DNA of 64,000 nt from Nocardia shimofusensis NBRC 100134 (GTDB lineage: Bacteria > Actinomycetota > Actinomycetes > Mycobacteriales > Mycobacteriaceae), in the NCBI RefSeq assembly GCF_001613125.1, contig NZ_BDBT01000013.1, positions 62,001 through 126,000 of the forward strand, in the 5' to 3' direction. Position 1 is the first letter of the stretch, and the number at the start of each line of letters is the position of its first letter. A program made the position numbers and the translations under genes. The notes beneath the pieces were generated by a model. It made no database searches and was not told the origin of the DNA. It saw nothing but the letters and a program-made list of their open reading frames with translations. This document shows, piece after piece, positions 1 through 8,886 of the stretch.

Positions 1-2
1 CC

Positions 3-59
3 ACCGCCGCCGCGATCCGGGCGGGCCTGGCAGCACTCGAGGAAGGAAACCAGCATTGA
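3..59 (+). CDS. C-terminal end of an unidentified gene (truncated by window start)
   Basis: An open frame runs from the first bases to a TGA at 57-59 and ends in ...AALEEGNQH. Only about 18 residues are visible, too few to name a family. Its stop overlaps the TTG start of the next gene (TTGA), the usual arrangement of translationally coupled genes, which is the main reason to believe it is the tail of a real upstream CDS in the same operon. Confidence 0.5.
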   Translation, partial: TAAAIRAGLAALEEGNQH

Positions 60-931
60 GCGACTCCCCGAAGTCGAGCGAGAATCCGACGATCGCCGAT
101 CCCACCCTGGACAAAGGCGAACTGACCGCACTGCTGTCCGAGCAGTGGCAGGCCATCGACGATCTGGTCGCCGGTCTCGACGAGTCCGCCTGGCGGACAC
201 CGTCGATCCTGCCGGGCTGGACGGTCTTCGACATCGTCGCGCACGTGGTCGGCACCGAGTCCTGGCTGCTGGGTGAGAAGCCGCCCGCGCACGATCCCGA
301 GCGCCCGAAGACCGATGTGCACGACCTGCCGCACGTGCGCAACGAGACCGCCGTGCTCAACGAGATCTGGATCGACCGGCTGCGCTCGATGCCCGGCGCC
401 CGCCTGCTCGCGCTCTACCGAGAGGTCACCGACCGTCGCCGCGCGGCACTGGCCGCAATGACCGACGACGCATGGGCGACACCGACCATCTCGCCCATCG
501 GCCAGGTCCCCTACGGCCGGTTCATGCGCGTGCGGTTGTTCGACTGCTGGTTGCACGAACTCGATATCGCCGACTCCCTCGGCGTGCGGGTCGCCGAGGG
601 CGGTGCGCGCGGCGAGCGGGCCTTCGTGGAGTTCGCGGGCTCGCTCCCCCGCGTGGTCGCCAAGCTCGGCAAGGCGCCCGCCGGATCGCGGGTGGAGTTC
701 GTGCTGACCGGCGAGTTCGCGCGGTCCCTGCGGATCGAGGTCGCCGAGCGCGCGGGCTTCGTCGACAGCTTCGCCGAGCCGCCCACGGTCCGGATCACCT
801 TGGACTCCGGGCTTTTCGTGCGCCTCGGTGGCGGCCGGGTGGCTCTCGAGGATCATCTCGGCGAGATCGATTTCGCGGGCGAGGAGAAGCTCGGGTTGCA
901 GCTGGTCCGCAATCTGGCCTTCACGATCTGA
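56..931 (+). CDS. Maleylpyruvate isomerase-family mycothiol-dependent protein
   Basis: A 291-residue protein of the DinB-like four-helix mycothiol-dependent maleylpyruvate isomerase family (TIGR03083 type). The N-terminal domain shows the family signature around residues 45-70 (LPGWTVFDIVAHV, with His63 as a candidate metal ligand), and a second ligand region reads CWLHELD at about 164-170. A C-terminal sterol-carrier-like or MDMPI_C-type domain follows. Members use mycothiol or bind divalent metal; the substrate of this one cannot be told from sequence. The TTG start at 56 overlaps the preceding stop by 4 bases and has an AAGGAA-like site just upstream. The peptidase E-like gene follows 10 bases downstream, so the two are probably co-transcribed. 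Confidence 0.85.
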   Translation: MSDSPKSSENPTIADPTLDKGELTALLSEQWQAIDDLVAGLDESAWRTPSILPGWTVFDIVAHVVGTESWLLGEKPPAHDPERPKTDVHDLPHVRNETAVLNEIWIDRLRSMPGARLLALYREVTDRRRAALAAMTDDAWATPTISPIGQVPYGRFMRVRLFDCWLHELDIADSLGVRVAEGGARGERAFVEFAGSLPRVVAKLGKAPAGSRVEFVLTGEFARSLRIEVAERAGFVDSFAEPPTVRITLDSGLFVRLGGGRVALEDHLGEIDFAGEEKLGLQLVRNLAFTI

Positions 932-941
932 TCGGGCGGCC

Positions 942-1580
942 GTGCGCCTGTTCCTGGCCTCCTATCGGTTCGGCAGGCACGCCGACCGGCTGACCCGGCT
1001 CGTCGGCGAGCCGGGTCGGGTCGCGGTGATTCCCAACGCCTGCGATGCCTGGCCCGCCGCCTGGCAGTCGGCGGTCACCAGCGATCTGGTTCCGCTGCGC
1101 CGCCACGGCTACTCGCCCGAGGTGCTGGATCTGCGCGACTACGCCGGGCGCTCGGACGATCTGGACGCCGCGCTGCGCGGATTCCCGATGGTGTGGGTGC
1201 GCGGGGGCAATACCTTCGTGCTGCGCGCGCAGTTCGCCCGCAGCGGCGCGGATCGGGTGCTGCCCGCACTTCTCGCCGAGGACGCCCTGGTCTACGCCGG
1301 GTACAGCGCGGGGGCTTGTCTGCTGACCCCGGATCTGCACGGCATCGAGTCGATGGACGATCCCGCCGAGGTGTCGCCGACCTGCGGGGTGGAGCCGCAG
1401 TGGGACGGGCTCGGGCTCGTCGATCGGCGGATCGTGCCGCACGTGGATTCGCCGACCGATCCGGACGGCGCGAGTGCCCGGCTGGCGGAGGAGTACCGCG
1501 CGGCCGGGGTCGCGCATTGGGCGTTGAACGACGACGCAGTCGTGGTGGTCGACGGGCCGTCGGTCGAGCTGTTGCCCTGA
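942..1580 (+). CDS. Peptidase E-like protein (family S51, class I glutamine amidotransferase-like fold)
   Basis: A 212-residue protein starting at GTG 942. It carries the S51 hallmarks: a GGNT loop (VRGGNTFVLR), the nucleophile elbow YSAGA with the catalytic Ser, and a later PHVDSP segment that supplies the family His region. Peptidase E hydrolyses N-terminal Asp dipeptides in the cytoplasm; actinobacterial relatives are often annotated only as type 1 glutamine amidotransferase-like. The open frame extends upstream, but the chosen GTG gives the canonical N-terminus (RLFLASYRFG). It lies 10 bases after the isomerase-family gene, so read-through transcription is likely. Confidence 0.82.
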   Translation: MRLFLASYRFGRHADRLTRLVGEPGRVAVIPNACDAWPAAWQSAVTSDLVPLRRHGYSPEVLDLRDYAGRSDDLDAALRGFPMVWVRGGNTFVLRAQFARSGADRVLPALLAEDALVYAGYSAGACLLTPDLHGIESMDDPAEVSPTCGVEPQWDGLGLVDRRIVPHVDSPTDPDGASARLAEEYRAAGVAHWALNDDAVVVVDGPSVELLP

Positions 1581-1685
1581 GTGCCGTGCCGAATTCGGCC
1601 GCCCTACAGCCGGTTCGGCCACCCGCCCGCTCGCCGTGTCCGAACGCGCCGTGGTCGACCACGCGATGGTCGACGCCGACGCGGA

Positions 1686-2006
1686 TCAGCCGATCCGGCT
1701 CAGTGGCTCCGGGCGATCCAGCCCCGACCACGCCATCGACCAGCGGCGGCGGGTCACATCGTCGGCGTCGGCGAGCAGCGCGGCGATCAACGACTCCGGG
1801 TTCTCGCGCCAGCGCGCGACGATCCGCGCCATGGCCTGCTTGTCGAACAGCCCGGAATGTTCCAGTGCCGCCGACCAAGGGGCGAAATCCCCGCTGTGGA
1901 TGCGCCGCAGCACCTCCAGATCGACTGCGTCGACTGCGGAGTCACCGAATTCCTCGGCGAATGCGGCGGCCACGAGATCGTGGGTGTCCGGTCCTTCGGT
2001 GCGCAT
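1686..2006 (-). CDS. Hypothetical protein, 106 aa
   Basis: A small acidic, helical protein (starts MRTEGPDTHDL) that I do not recognise. It has no signal peptide, membrane segment or obvious catalytic motif, and several Trp residues in the C-terminal half. A good Shine-Dalgarno (AGGGAGGG on the minus strand) sits about 7 bases before the ATG, which supports a real gene. It is convergent with the peptidase E-like gene and divergent from the FAD oxidase, so it is a single-gene transcript. Confidence 0.6.
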   Translation of the reverse strand: MRTEGPDTHDLVAAAFAEEFGDSAVDAVDLEVLRRIHSGDFAPWSAALEHSGLFDKQAMARIVARWRENPESLIAALLADADDVTRRRWSMAWSGLDRPEPLSRIG

Positions 2007-2188
2007 GGTCGAGCCCTCCCTCGGTGTTGTCTGCCATCAGCCCCGACCGCGAGCGGCCTCGCCGATGAACGGCCCTGCCTGCGACGCCCGCACCCGAACA
2101 GATTGTTGCCCGGCCACGAGGGAAAAACCACTCCGGGCGGCGAAATTCACGCTGCCGAAATCCACCCGGAACACCGCGCCGCGCGGGG

Positions 2189-2194
2189 TAGCGT
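2189..2194 (+). promoter_or_regulatory. -10 box TAGCGT, probable leaderless promoter
   Basis: TAGCGT fits TANNNT and lies 6 bases before the GTG at 2201. There is no Shine-Dalgarno between them, so transcription probably starts at or next to the start codon. Confidence 0.45.
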
Positions 2195-2200
2195 GACAGG

Positions 2201-3559
2201 GTGGATCTGCACGAGCTCGCGGCCGCGCTGTCCGACGGCGCCCTGCACACCGATCGCGATCTGCTGGCAGCCTACCGTCAGGACTGGGCGAAGGATCCGG
2301 CCGCCGGGCAACCGCTGGCCTTGGTGCGCGCGCACAGCACCGCCGACGTGGCCGCCACCTTGCGTTGGGCGCACGAACACCGGGTTCCCGTGGTCCCGCG
2401 CGGCGCGGGCTCGGGTCTGTCCGGCGGGGCCACCGCGCTCGACGGCGGGCTGGTACTGAGCACCGAACGGATGCGCGCCATCACTGTCGACCCGGTGACC
2501 CGCACCGCCGTCGTCCAGCCCGGACTGCTCAACGCCGAAGTCAAGCGGGCTGTCGCCGAACACGGCCTGTGGTATCCACCCGATCCGTCCTCCTTCGAGA
2601 TCTGCTCGATCGGCGGCAACGCCGCCACCAACGCGGGCGGACTGTGCTGCGTGAAATACGGCGTCACGACCGACTACGTCCTCGGCATGGAGGTGGTGCT
2701 CGCCGACGGCACCCCGGTCCGTCTCGGCGGCCCGCGATTGAAGGACTCGGCGGGCCTGTCGCTGACCAAACTGTTCGTCGGCAGCGAGGGAACCCTGGGC
2801 GTCATCACCGAACTGACCTTGCGTCTGCTGCCCGCACAGCCTCGTCAGACCACGGTGGTAGCGAGCTTCTCCACGCTGGACTCGGCAACCGACGCCATTC
2901 TCGCCATCACCGGCGAACTGCGGCCGTCGATGCTGGAATTCATGGACCGGGTCGCCATCAACGCCGTCGAGGACGAGTTGCGCATGGGCCTGGACCGCGC
3001 CGCCGCCGCGTTGTTGGTCGCCCGCTCCGACGCCCCCGGCGAATTCGCCGCCAGGGAAGCCGAGATCATGGCGAAGGCGTGCGAGAAGGCCGGCGCCTCG
3101 GAGGTCTTCCACACCGACGATCCGGACGAAGGCGAGGCGTTCACCGCCGCCCGCCGCTACGCGATCCCGGCCGTGGAGAAGATCGGTCCGCTGCTGCTCG
3201 AAGACGTCGGCGTGCCCCTGCCCCGCCTCGGCGAACTGGTCTCCGGCATCGCCGCCATCGCCGCCCGCAACGACGTCGTCGTCTCGGTCATCGCCCACGC
3301 CGGCGACGGCAACACCCACCCGCTGATCGTCCACGACCCCACCGATCCCGAGAACACCGCCCGCGCGCACCAGTCCTTCGGCGAGATCATGGACCTGGCC
3401 ATCGCCCTCGGCGGCACGATCACCGGCGAACACGGCGTCGGCCGTCTGAAGAAGGCGTGGCTGCCCGACCAGGTGGGCCCGGACGTGATCGCGCTGACCC
3501 GTCGCATCAAGGACGCCCTGGACCCGCACGGCATCCTCAACCCCGGCGCGATCCTGTGA
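2201..3559 (+). CDS. FAD-binding oxidase, GlcD / D-lactate dehydrogenase type
   Basis: A 452-residue FAD-linked oxidase. The N-terminal PCMH-type FAD domain contains the pyrophosphate-binding RGAGSGLSGGA loop (about residues 66-76) and the segment GGNAATNAGG. The C-terminal FAD-oxidase domain ends with GTITGEHGVGRLKK, a signature of the GlcD/Dld/D-2-hydroxyglutarate dehydrogenase group. The length is normal for the family. It probably oxidises a 2-hydroxy acid such as D-lactate or glycolate and passes electrons to the respiratory chain. No glcE or glcF gene lies beside it, so it is more like single-subunit D-lactate dehydrogenases. GTG 2201 is chosen because a TANNNT box lies 6 bases upstream. 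Confidence 0.88.
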   Translation: MDLHELAAALSDGALHTDRDLLAAYRQDWAKDPAAGQPLALVRAHSTADVAATLRWAHEHRVPVVPRGAGSGLSGGATALDGGLVLSTERMRAITVDPVTRTAVVQPGLLNAEVKRAVAEHGLWYPPDPSSFEICSIGGNAATNAGGLCCVKYGVTTDYVLGMEVVLADGTPVRLGGPRLKDSAGLSLTKLFVGSEGTLGVITELTLRLLPAQPRQTTVVASFSTLDSATDAILAITGELRPSMLEFMDRVAINAVEDELRMGLDRAAAALLVARSDAPGEFAAREAEIMAKACEKAGASEVFHTDDPDEGEAFTAARRYAIPAVEKIGPLLLEDVGVPLPRLGELVSGIAAIAARNDVVVSVIAHAGDGNTHPLIVHDPTDPENTARAHQSFGEIMDLAIALGGTITGEHGVGRLKKAWLPDQVGPDVIALTRRIKDALDPHGILNPGAIL

Positions 3560-3620
3560 TCACCGTCCGCCTCCCGGCCGCTGTGGAACATTCCCGCAGA
3601 CCGTGCGGTTGGATGCGGAT

Positions 3621-3908
3621 ATGACGACCAGGCTCGAGCACAACGCCGCCGACACCCGCTACGAGATCTACATCGACGACACCCTCGCCGGGTACGCCGA
3701 CTACGCCGAGCGCGAGGACACCAAGGTCCGCGACTTCAACCACACGGTCACCTTCCCCGAGTTCCGCGGCCAGGGCATCGCGGGCAAGGTCGTGAAGTTC
3801 GCCCTCGACGAGACCCGCACCGCGGGCTACACCGTGCTGCCGACCTGCTGGTACGTGGACAAATACATCGCCGAGCACCGCGAGTACGCCGACCTCCTGG
3901 CCGGCTGA
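3621..3908 (+). CDS. Small GNAT-type N-acetyltransferase (YjdJ / PF14542 type)
   Basis: A 95-residue single-domain Gcn5-like protein. It shows the short-family pattern: a strand ending in AGYADY, then HTVTFPEFRGQGIAGKVVKFAL, where RGQGIAGK is the acetyl-CoA pyrophosphate loop (motif A), and a Cys-containing strand VLPTCWYV followed by a helix. Such proteins lack the full GNAT fold and their substrates are unknown. ATG 3621 is preferred over the upstream GTG because it gives the standard N-terminus. It lies 61 bases after the oxidase gene. Confidence 0.85.
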   Translation: MTTRLEHNAADTRYEIYIDDTLAGYADYAEREDTKVRDFNHTVTFPEFRGQGIAGKVVKFALDETRTAGYTVLPTCWYVDKYIAEHREYADLLAG

Positions 3909-3972
3909 GAACGATCTCCTCCGCCTGCTCCCAGCGGCTCGCCCCCGGCCTCGATGCGGCACGATAGTGGGC

Positions 3973-4299
3973 ATGACGAACCCATCCGGCGGGGACATCT
4001 CCGCCAGCGCGGAAGATCAGATTCGTGCCGGTGAGGAGCTGCTCGCCAGCGGCGAGACCGAGCAGTTGATCGAGCAGGCGGTCGAGACGATCGCGCTGGC
4101 GCGCGCCCAGGGCCGCCTCGACATCGTGGAGCAGGCGGGGGCGATCATCACAGAGCTGTCGGAACAGCACGCGGCGATGGCGCGGGCGCACGCCGACCTG
4201 GTCGCCGAGAACACCCACCTGAAGGCGGCTCACGAGATGCTGCGGGCCGCGGAGGCCCAGTACCTGGCAGCTGTCGAGGCGCTCGACAAGCAGGAGTGA
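3973..4299 (+). CDS. Hypothetical coiled-coil protein, 108 aa
   Basis: A short, Glu/Ala-rich, almost fully helical protein with heptad-like Leu/Ala spacing from about residue 20 to the C-terminus. It has no Cys, signal peptide or membrane segment. I do not recognise a family; it looks like a cytoplasmic coiled-coil or scaffold protein. ATG 3973 and an in-frame GTG at 3967 are both possible starts. It is convergent with fadE25, with a shared hairpin between them. Confidence 0.6.
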   Translation: MTNPSGGDISASAEDQIRAGEELLASGETEQLIEQAVETIALARAQGRLDIVEQAGAIITELSEQHAAMARAHADLVAENTHLKAAHEMLRAAEAQYLAAVEALDKQE

Positions 4300-4396
4300 C
4301 CTGCGGTCGTTCGCCGGAGCAGGCGTGAGCCGGATCGGCCGGGACACTTCGGCGGTCCGGTACGGAGTGCGCCGCACCCGGCCCCTCCGGCGGACG

Positions 4397-4434
4397 AAAG
4401 GGGCGGCCCCGGAAGAATCCGGAGCCGCCCTTTT
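4397..4434. terminator. Bidirectional terminator between the coiled-coil gene and fadE25
   Basis: A long GC stem (AAAGGGGCGGCCCCGGA pairing with TCCGGAGCCGCCCTTT, one bulge) closes over an AGAA loop. It is flanked by A-run and T-run, so it can act for both convergent genes. Confidence 0.7.
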
Positions 4435-4451
4435 CCATGGCAACCGAAGGA

Positions 4452-5612
4452 TCAGCCCTTGAGCAGCGCGCGGGACATGACGACCCGCTGGATCTGGTTG
4501 GTGCCCTCGTAGATCTGGGTGATCTTGGCGTCGCGCATCATGCGCTCGACCGGGAAGTCGGTGGTGTAGCCGGCGCCGCCGAAGAGCTGGACGGCGTTGG
4601 TGGTGACTTCCATGGCTACGTCGGAGGCGAAGCACTTGGCGGCGGCGGAGATGAAGCCGAGGTTCTTCTCGCCGCGCTCGGCGCGGGCCGCGGAGGTGTA
4701 GACCATGAGGCGGGCGGCCTCGATCTTCATCGCCATGTCGGCGAGCATGAACTGGGTGTTCTGGAAGTCGGCGATCGGCTTGCCGAACTGCTTGCGGTCC
4801 TTGGTGTAGGCGATCGCGGCGTCCAGCGCGCCCTGGGCCAGGCCGACCGCCTGCGCGCCGATGGTGGGGCGGGTGTGGTCGAGGGTCTGCAGCGCGGTCT
4901 TGAAGCCGGTGCCGGGCTCGCCGACGATGCGGTCGCCGGGGATGCGGCAGTTCTCGAAGTACAGCTCGGCGGTGGGCGAGCCCTTGATGCCGAGCTTGTG
5001 CTCGAGCGGGCCGACGACGAAGCCCTCGTCGTCCTTGTGGACCATGAACGCGGAGATGCCGTTGGCGCCCTTGTCGGCGTCGGTCACGGCCATCACGGTG
5101 TACCAGCTGGACTTGCCGCCGTTGGTGATCCAGCACTTGGATCCGTTGAGGATCCAGTCGTCGCCCTCCTGGCGGGCGCGGGTGCGCATGGAGGCGGCGT
5201 CGGAGCCTGCCTCGCGCTCGGACAGCGCGTAGGAGGCCATCTCACCGTTGACGATGTCGGGCAGCACCTTGGCCTTGAGCTCCTCGGAGCCGCTGAGGAT
5301 CAGGCCCATGGTGCCGAGCTTGTTGACCGCGGGGATCAGCGAGGAGGAACCACAGACGCGAGCGACCTCTTCGATCACGATGCAGGTGGCGACCGAGTCG
5401 GCGCCCTGGCCGCCGAAGGCGTCGGGGACGTGCACGGCGTTGAACCCTGCGGCGTTGAGCGCGGTCAGCGCCTCTTCGGGGAAACGGGCCTCACCGTCGA
5501 CGGCCTTCGCGTGCGGCGCGATTTCCTTCTCCGCCAGGGCACGGATGGCCGCACGCAGCTCGTCGTGGAAGTCCTCGAGCTTGAACAGGTCGAAATCGGG
5601 GTTTCCCGCCAT
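4452..5612 (-). CDS. fadE25: Acyl-CoA dehydrogenase, FadE25-like
   Basis: A 386-residue acyl-CoA dehydrogenase with N-terminal, middle and C-terminal domains in normal order. Clear motifs are YALSEREAGSDAASM (FAD and substrate loop), KCWITNGG, and near the C-terminus FGGAGYTTDFPVER and QIYEGTNQIQR. The sequence is close to my memory of mycobacterial FadE25 over its whole length. It catalyses alpha,beta-dehydrogenation of acyl-CoA in fatty acid or branched-chain catabolism, with electrons passed to ETF. ATG 5612 is chosen over a GTG three codons upstream because the AGGAG site is 8 bases from this ATG. The gene order fadE25-purE-purK-GtrA matches mycobacteria, with a TetR gene inserted. Confidence 0.92.
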   Translation of the reverse strand: MAGNPDFDLFKLEDFHDELRAAIRALAEKEIAPHAKAVDGEARFPEEALTALNAAGFNAVHVPDAFGGQGADSVATCIVIEEVARVCGSSSLIPAVNKLGTMGLILSGSEELKAKVLPDIVNGEMASYALSEREAGSDAASMRTRARQEGDDWILNGSKCWITNGGKSSWYTVMAVTDADKGANGISAFMVHKDDEGFVVGPLEHKLGIKGSPTAELYFENCRIPGDRIVGEPGTGFKTALQTLDHTRPTIGAQAVGLAQGALDAAIAYTKDRKQFGKPIADFQNTQFMLADMAMKIEAARLMVYTSAARAERGEKNLGFISAAAKCFASDVAMEVTTNAVQLFGGAGYTTDFPVERMMRDAKITQIYEGTNQIQRVVMSRALLKG

Positions 5613-5745
5613 CGGGCACACTCCTGGGTATCGGGGTCAACGCATCGGCACTCGGTGCCATCCTACCGCTAAGCGCACACCCGACCAAGGGCGGCACTTG
5701 GGGATACGTTATGGCACTCAGTGTCAGGTAGTGGTGGTCACCGCT

Positions 5746-6441
5746 TCACAGCGTACCGAGTCTGCGGGTGAGCAGATCGGCAACGCGGCGAGTGGGCATA
5801 TCGCGAGGGAACACCGCCACCACCAGCTCGTCGGCGGAGTGTTCGCGCTCGTGCCCGCGCGGGATCGAGGCCAGCTCCTGACGCAGATCGGCGGCGCCCG
5901 CATCGGACTCCCCCCGCACCATGCGACGCAGCAGGTAGTTGTGGGTCGCGGTCACCGCGGCGGTGAACTGCACGCGCGCCAGATCGGGCGAGTCGGGCAG
6001 GCGGTCGCGCAGGTAATCGGTGAACAGCCGTTCGTAGCGGAACACCGTGACGATCTCGCGTTCGCGCAGCGCGGGCACCCGGCGCACCACCCGGTACCGG
6101 CGCGCGGCGATATCGCGCCACTGGGTGAAGCGCTCGAAGACCTGCACCACCGCTTCGCAGACGGCGTCCCACGGATCACCCTGCGCCGCCTCCAGAAAAG
6201 CGGAGGCCGCGGCGAGCTGCGCCTCGTGATCGGCGAAGATCACGTCCTCTTTGGACCGGAACTGCCGGAAGAACGTGCGCCGCGAGATGCCCGCGGCCTC
6301 CGCGATCTCATCGACCGTGGTCGCTTCGTAGCCCTTGTCCGCGAACAGCCGCAACGCCTCGTCCACCACGGTCAGCCGGAACCGCGCCGGATCCACCCCC
6401 GTCACCCCGGGACGCACCCGGGAACTCTCCGCACTCGCCAC
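5746..6441 (-). CDS. TetR family transcriptional regulator
   Basis: A 231-residue TetR regulator. The helix-turn-helix is clear (TTVDEIAEAAGISRRTFFRQF, ending in SKEDVI), followed by a helical ligand domain and an Arg-rich C-terminus. It lies between fadE25 (about 130 bases away) and purE (about 90 bases away) on the same strand. Proximity suggests control of acyl-CoA metabolism, but no palindromic operator stood out. The start at GTG 6441 is supported by a TANNNT box 6 bases upstream; the frame stays open further upstream, but that part looks like shadow sequence. Confidence 0.85.
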   Translation of the reverse strand: MASAESSRVRPGVTGVDPARFRLTVVDEALRLFADKGYEATTVDEIAEAAGISRRTFFRQFRSKEDVIFADHEAQLAAASAFLEAAQGDPWDAVCEAVVQVFERFTQWRDIAARRYRVVRRVPALREREIVTVFRYERLFTDYLRDRLPDSPDLARVQFTAAVTATHNYLLRRMVRGESDAGAADLRQELASIPRGHEREHSADELVVAVFPRDMPTRRVADLLTRRLGTL

Positions 6442-6447
6442 CGAACC

Positions 6448-6453
6448 ACCGTA
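6448..6453 (-). promoter_or_regulatory. -10 box TACGGT, probable leaderless promoter of the TetR gene
   Basis: On the minus strand TACGGT lies 6 bases before the GTG start at 6441, with no convincing Shine-Dalgarno, which fits a leaderless mRNA. Confidence 0.4.
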
Positions 6454-6530
6454 TCGGCTGACGCGAGCGGCGCGGCCCACGGAACGAGCCGACCTGCCAG
6501 TAGCCTGCCCCGGAAACAAGCCCTCCGACG

Positions 6531-7046
6531 TCAGCCGAGCAGCTTCTCGCGCAGGGCGCGATCCTTGTCGAGGACCATGCTCTCGAGGTTCGCCTGGAAC
6601 TGCTCCATGCGGGCGCGCAGCGCGGGATCGGCGGCGGCGAGAATGCGCACGGCGAGCAGGCCGGCGTTGCGCGCGCCACCGATGGAGACGGTGGCCACGG
6701 GCACGCCCGCGGGCATCTGCACGATGGACAACAGCGAGTCCATGCCGTCGAGGTACTTCAACGGGACGGGCACGCCGATGACCGGCAACGGGGTCGCGGA
6801 AGCGACCATGCCGGGCAGGTGGGCCGCGCCACCCGCGCCCGCGATGATCACCCGCACACCGCGGCCCGCGGCCTGACGGGCGTAGTCGAGCATGCGTTGC
6901 GGGGTGCGGTGGGCGGAGACGACGCCGACCTCGAAGCGGACGCCGAACTCGGCCAGCGCCTCCGCGGCGGCCTCCATGGTCGGCCAGTCCGAGTCGCTGC
7001 CCATGATCAACCCGACCGCCGGGCCGGTGTTGCCGATCTCACTCAT
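6531..7046 (-). CDS. purE: N5-carboxyaminoimidazole ribonucleotide mutase PurE
   Basis: A 171-residue class I PurE. It has the substrate loop [13 protein letters not shown] at about residues 12-24, the SAHRTP motif with the catalytic His, and [10 protein letters not shown]. It converts N5-CAIR to CAIR in purine synthesis, using the product of PurK. The ATG at 7046 overlaps the purK stop by 8 bases, which implies translational coupling and fixes the start. Confidence 0.95.
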   Translation of the reverse strand: MSEIGNTGPAVGLIMGSDSDWPTMEAAAEALAEFGVRFEVGVVSAHRTPQRMLDYARQAAGRGVRVIIAGAGGAAHLPGMVASATPLPVIGVPVPLKYLDGMDSLLSIVQMPAGVPVATVSIGGARNAGLLAVRILAAADPALRARMEQFQANLESMVLDKDRALREKLLG

Positions 7047-8259
7047 GCGGATCCCATCCGTCGGTCCAAACGCCGTGCGACATCCAGTGCGCCGCACGCT
7101 CTGCCTTCTCACGAACCTCGGCGACATCCTCGCCGAGTAGGTTCACGTGCCCGATCTTGCGGTCGGGGCGCTCGCTCTTGCCGTAGAGGTGCACCTTGGC
7201 CTCGGGCATACGGGCGAACAAGTGGTGCAGGCGCTCGTCCATCGACATCGCGGGCGCTTCGGGGGCGCCGAGGATGTTGGCCATCACGGTGACCGGGGCC
7301 AGCGGGGTGGTGTCGCCGAGCGGGTAGTCGAGGACGGCGCGCAGGTGCTGTTCGAACTGGCCGGTGCGGGCGCCGTCCATGCCCCAGTGGCCGGAGTTGT
7401 GCGGGCGCATCGCCAGTTCGTTGACCAGCAGGTCGCCCTGCCGGGTCTCGAACAACTCGACGGCCATCACGCCGACCACGCCGAGTTCGCGAGCCAGGTT
7501 CAGCGCCATGGTCTCCGCGCGCGCACCCAGCTCGTCGGACAGGCCGGGTGCGGGCGCCAGCACCACCGCGCACTGACCGTTGCGCTGCACCGTCTCCACC
7601 ACCGGCCAGGTCGCGGCTTGCCCGAAGGGCGAGCGGGCCACCATCGCGGAGAGTTCGCGGCGCAGATCGACCTTCGCCTCGGCGAGCAGCCGGACACCGC
7701 GGTCCAGTTGTTCGGTGACCAGCCGCTCGGCTTCGGCGGCGTCGGCGGGCATCCAGACGCCGCGGCCGTCGTAGCCGCCGCGTACCGCCTTGAGGACGAA
7801 CGGCCAGCCGTGCTCGTCGCCGAACGCGATCGCGTCGGCGGGCGCGCTCACCGCGGTGAAGGCGGGGACGGGCAGGCCGAGTTCGGTCAGGCGCACGCGC
7901 ATGTCCAGCTTGTCCTGGGCGTAGCGCAGGGCCGACGGCGGTGGGGCCACGGTCACGCCCTCGGCGAGGAGGGTTTCCAGGTGCTCGGTGGGCACGTGCT
8001 CGTGGTCGAAGGTCAGCGCGTGCGAGCCGACGGCGGCCTTGCGCAGCGCGGCCAGATCGGTGTGCGAGCCGAGCACGACGTCGGGGCTGACCTGCGCGGC
8101 CGGATCGTCGGCCCGCTCGGCCAGCACCCGCAGCCGCTGACCGAGGGCGATCGCGGCCTGATGCGTCATCCGTGCCAGCTGCCCGCCGCCGATCATGGTG
8201 ACGGTGGGCATGGCGGAAGGGTCGAAACTACGGGTGCTCACGTCGGGCAATCTTGTCAC
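7039..8259 (-). CDS. purK: 5-(carboxyamino)imidazole ribonucleotide synthase PurK
   Basis: An ATP-grasp enzyme of about 406 residues. It opens with an [10 protein letters not shown] nucleotide-binding-like loop and has the ATP-grasp elements [15 protein letters not shown], an EAKV strand, and the metal-binding C-terminal part [14 protein letters not shown]. It carboxylates AIR with bicarbonate and ATP to make N5-CAIR, the substrate of PurE directly downstream. The true start is uncertain: GTG 8259, GTG 8241 and ATG 8211 are all in frame and none has a clear ribosome site. It is divergent from the GtrA gene. Confidence 0.94.
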   Translation of the reverse strand: MTRLPDVSTRSFDPSAMPTVTMIGGGQLARMTHQAAIALGQRLRVLAERADDPAAQVSPDVVLGSHTDLAALRKAAVGSHALTFDHEHVPTEHLETLLAEGVTVAPPPSALRYAQDKLDMRVRLTELGLPVPAFTAVSAPADAIAFGDEHGWPFVLKAVRGGYDGRGVWMPADAAEAERLVTEQLDRGVRLLAEAKVDLRRELSAMVARSPFGQAATWPVVETVQRNGQCAVVLAPAPGLSDELGARAETMALNLARELGVVGVMAVELFETRQGDLLVNELAMRPHNSGHWGMDGARTGQFEQHLRAVLDYPLGDTTPLAPVTVMANILGAPEAPAMSMDERLHHLFARMPEAKVHLYGKSERPDRKIGHVNLLGEDVAEVREKAERAAHWMSHGVWTDGWDPHE

Positions 8260-8284
8260 GTCGGGTCGGCGGGACCCCTACCGG

Positions 8285-8290
8285 TACACT
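8285..8290 (+). promoter_or_regulatory. -10 box TACACT, probable leaderless promoter of the GtrA gene
   Basis: TACACT lies 8 bases before GTG 8299 with no Shine-Dalgarno between, in the short divergent gap from purK. Confidence 0.42.
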
Positions 8291-8298
8291 TCGACCCC

Positions 8299-8841
8299 GT
8301 GTCCATCGTCGACGACGCGGTCAGCGTCCTCCCCCAGCCCGTGCGGGAGATGGCCTACCGCCACCACGAACTGATCAAGTTCGCCATCGTCGGGGCCACC
8401 ACCTTCATCATCGACAGCGGCATCTTCTACCTGCTCAAGTGGACGGTACTGACCGACAAGCCGGTCACCGCCAAGATCATCTCGGGCGTCATCGCCGTCA
8501 TCGCCTCCTACGTCCTCAACCGCGAGTGGTCGTTCAAGCACCGCGGCGGACGCGAGCGCAGTCACGAAGCGCTGCTGTTCTTCGGGGTCAGCGGTGTGGG
8601 CGTGGCGCTCAGCAATATCCCGCTGTGGATATCGAGCTACGTGTTCGACCTGCGTCAGCCCTCGGTCAGTTTCCTGGTCGAGAACGTCGCCGACTTCGTC
8701 AGCGCGTTCATCATCGGCAATCTGCTGCAGATGGCATTCCGCTTCTGGGCCATGCGCAGATGGGTGTTCCCCGACGAGATGGCCGAGCTCGAGGCCGAAT
8801 TCGAGGAACTCGTCGAGGAAGAGCGGCTCGACCGCAGCTGA
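8299..8841 (+). CDS. GtrA family membrane protein
   Basis: A 180-residue integral membrane protein with four predicted transmembrane helices (about residues 25-42, 55-72, 90-110 and 125-145). It has the GtrA signatures FAIVGATTFIID in helix 1 and YVLNREWSF after helix 2. GtrA-like proteins are thought to move or position lipid-linked sugars across the membrane for wall polysaccharide glycosylation. The C-terminal tail is a short, strongly acidic cytoplasmic helix (AELEAEFEELVEEE). The mycobacterial relative next to purK is in the same position and orientation. GTG 8299 is chosen for its spacing to the -10 box. Confidence 0.87.
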   Translation: MSIVDDAVSVLPQPVREMAYRHHELIKFAIVGATTFIIDSGIFYLLKWTVLTDKPVTAKIISGVIAVIASYVLNREWSFKHRGGRERSHEALLFFGVSGVGVALSNIPLWISSYVFDLRQPSVSFLVENVADFVSAFIIGNLLQMAFRFWAMRRWVFPDEMAELEAEFEELVEEERLDRS

Positions 8842-8886
8842 CCGGCACGGATCGGTTCGGCGCGGGTGGGTCGAGCACGGGCCGGT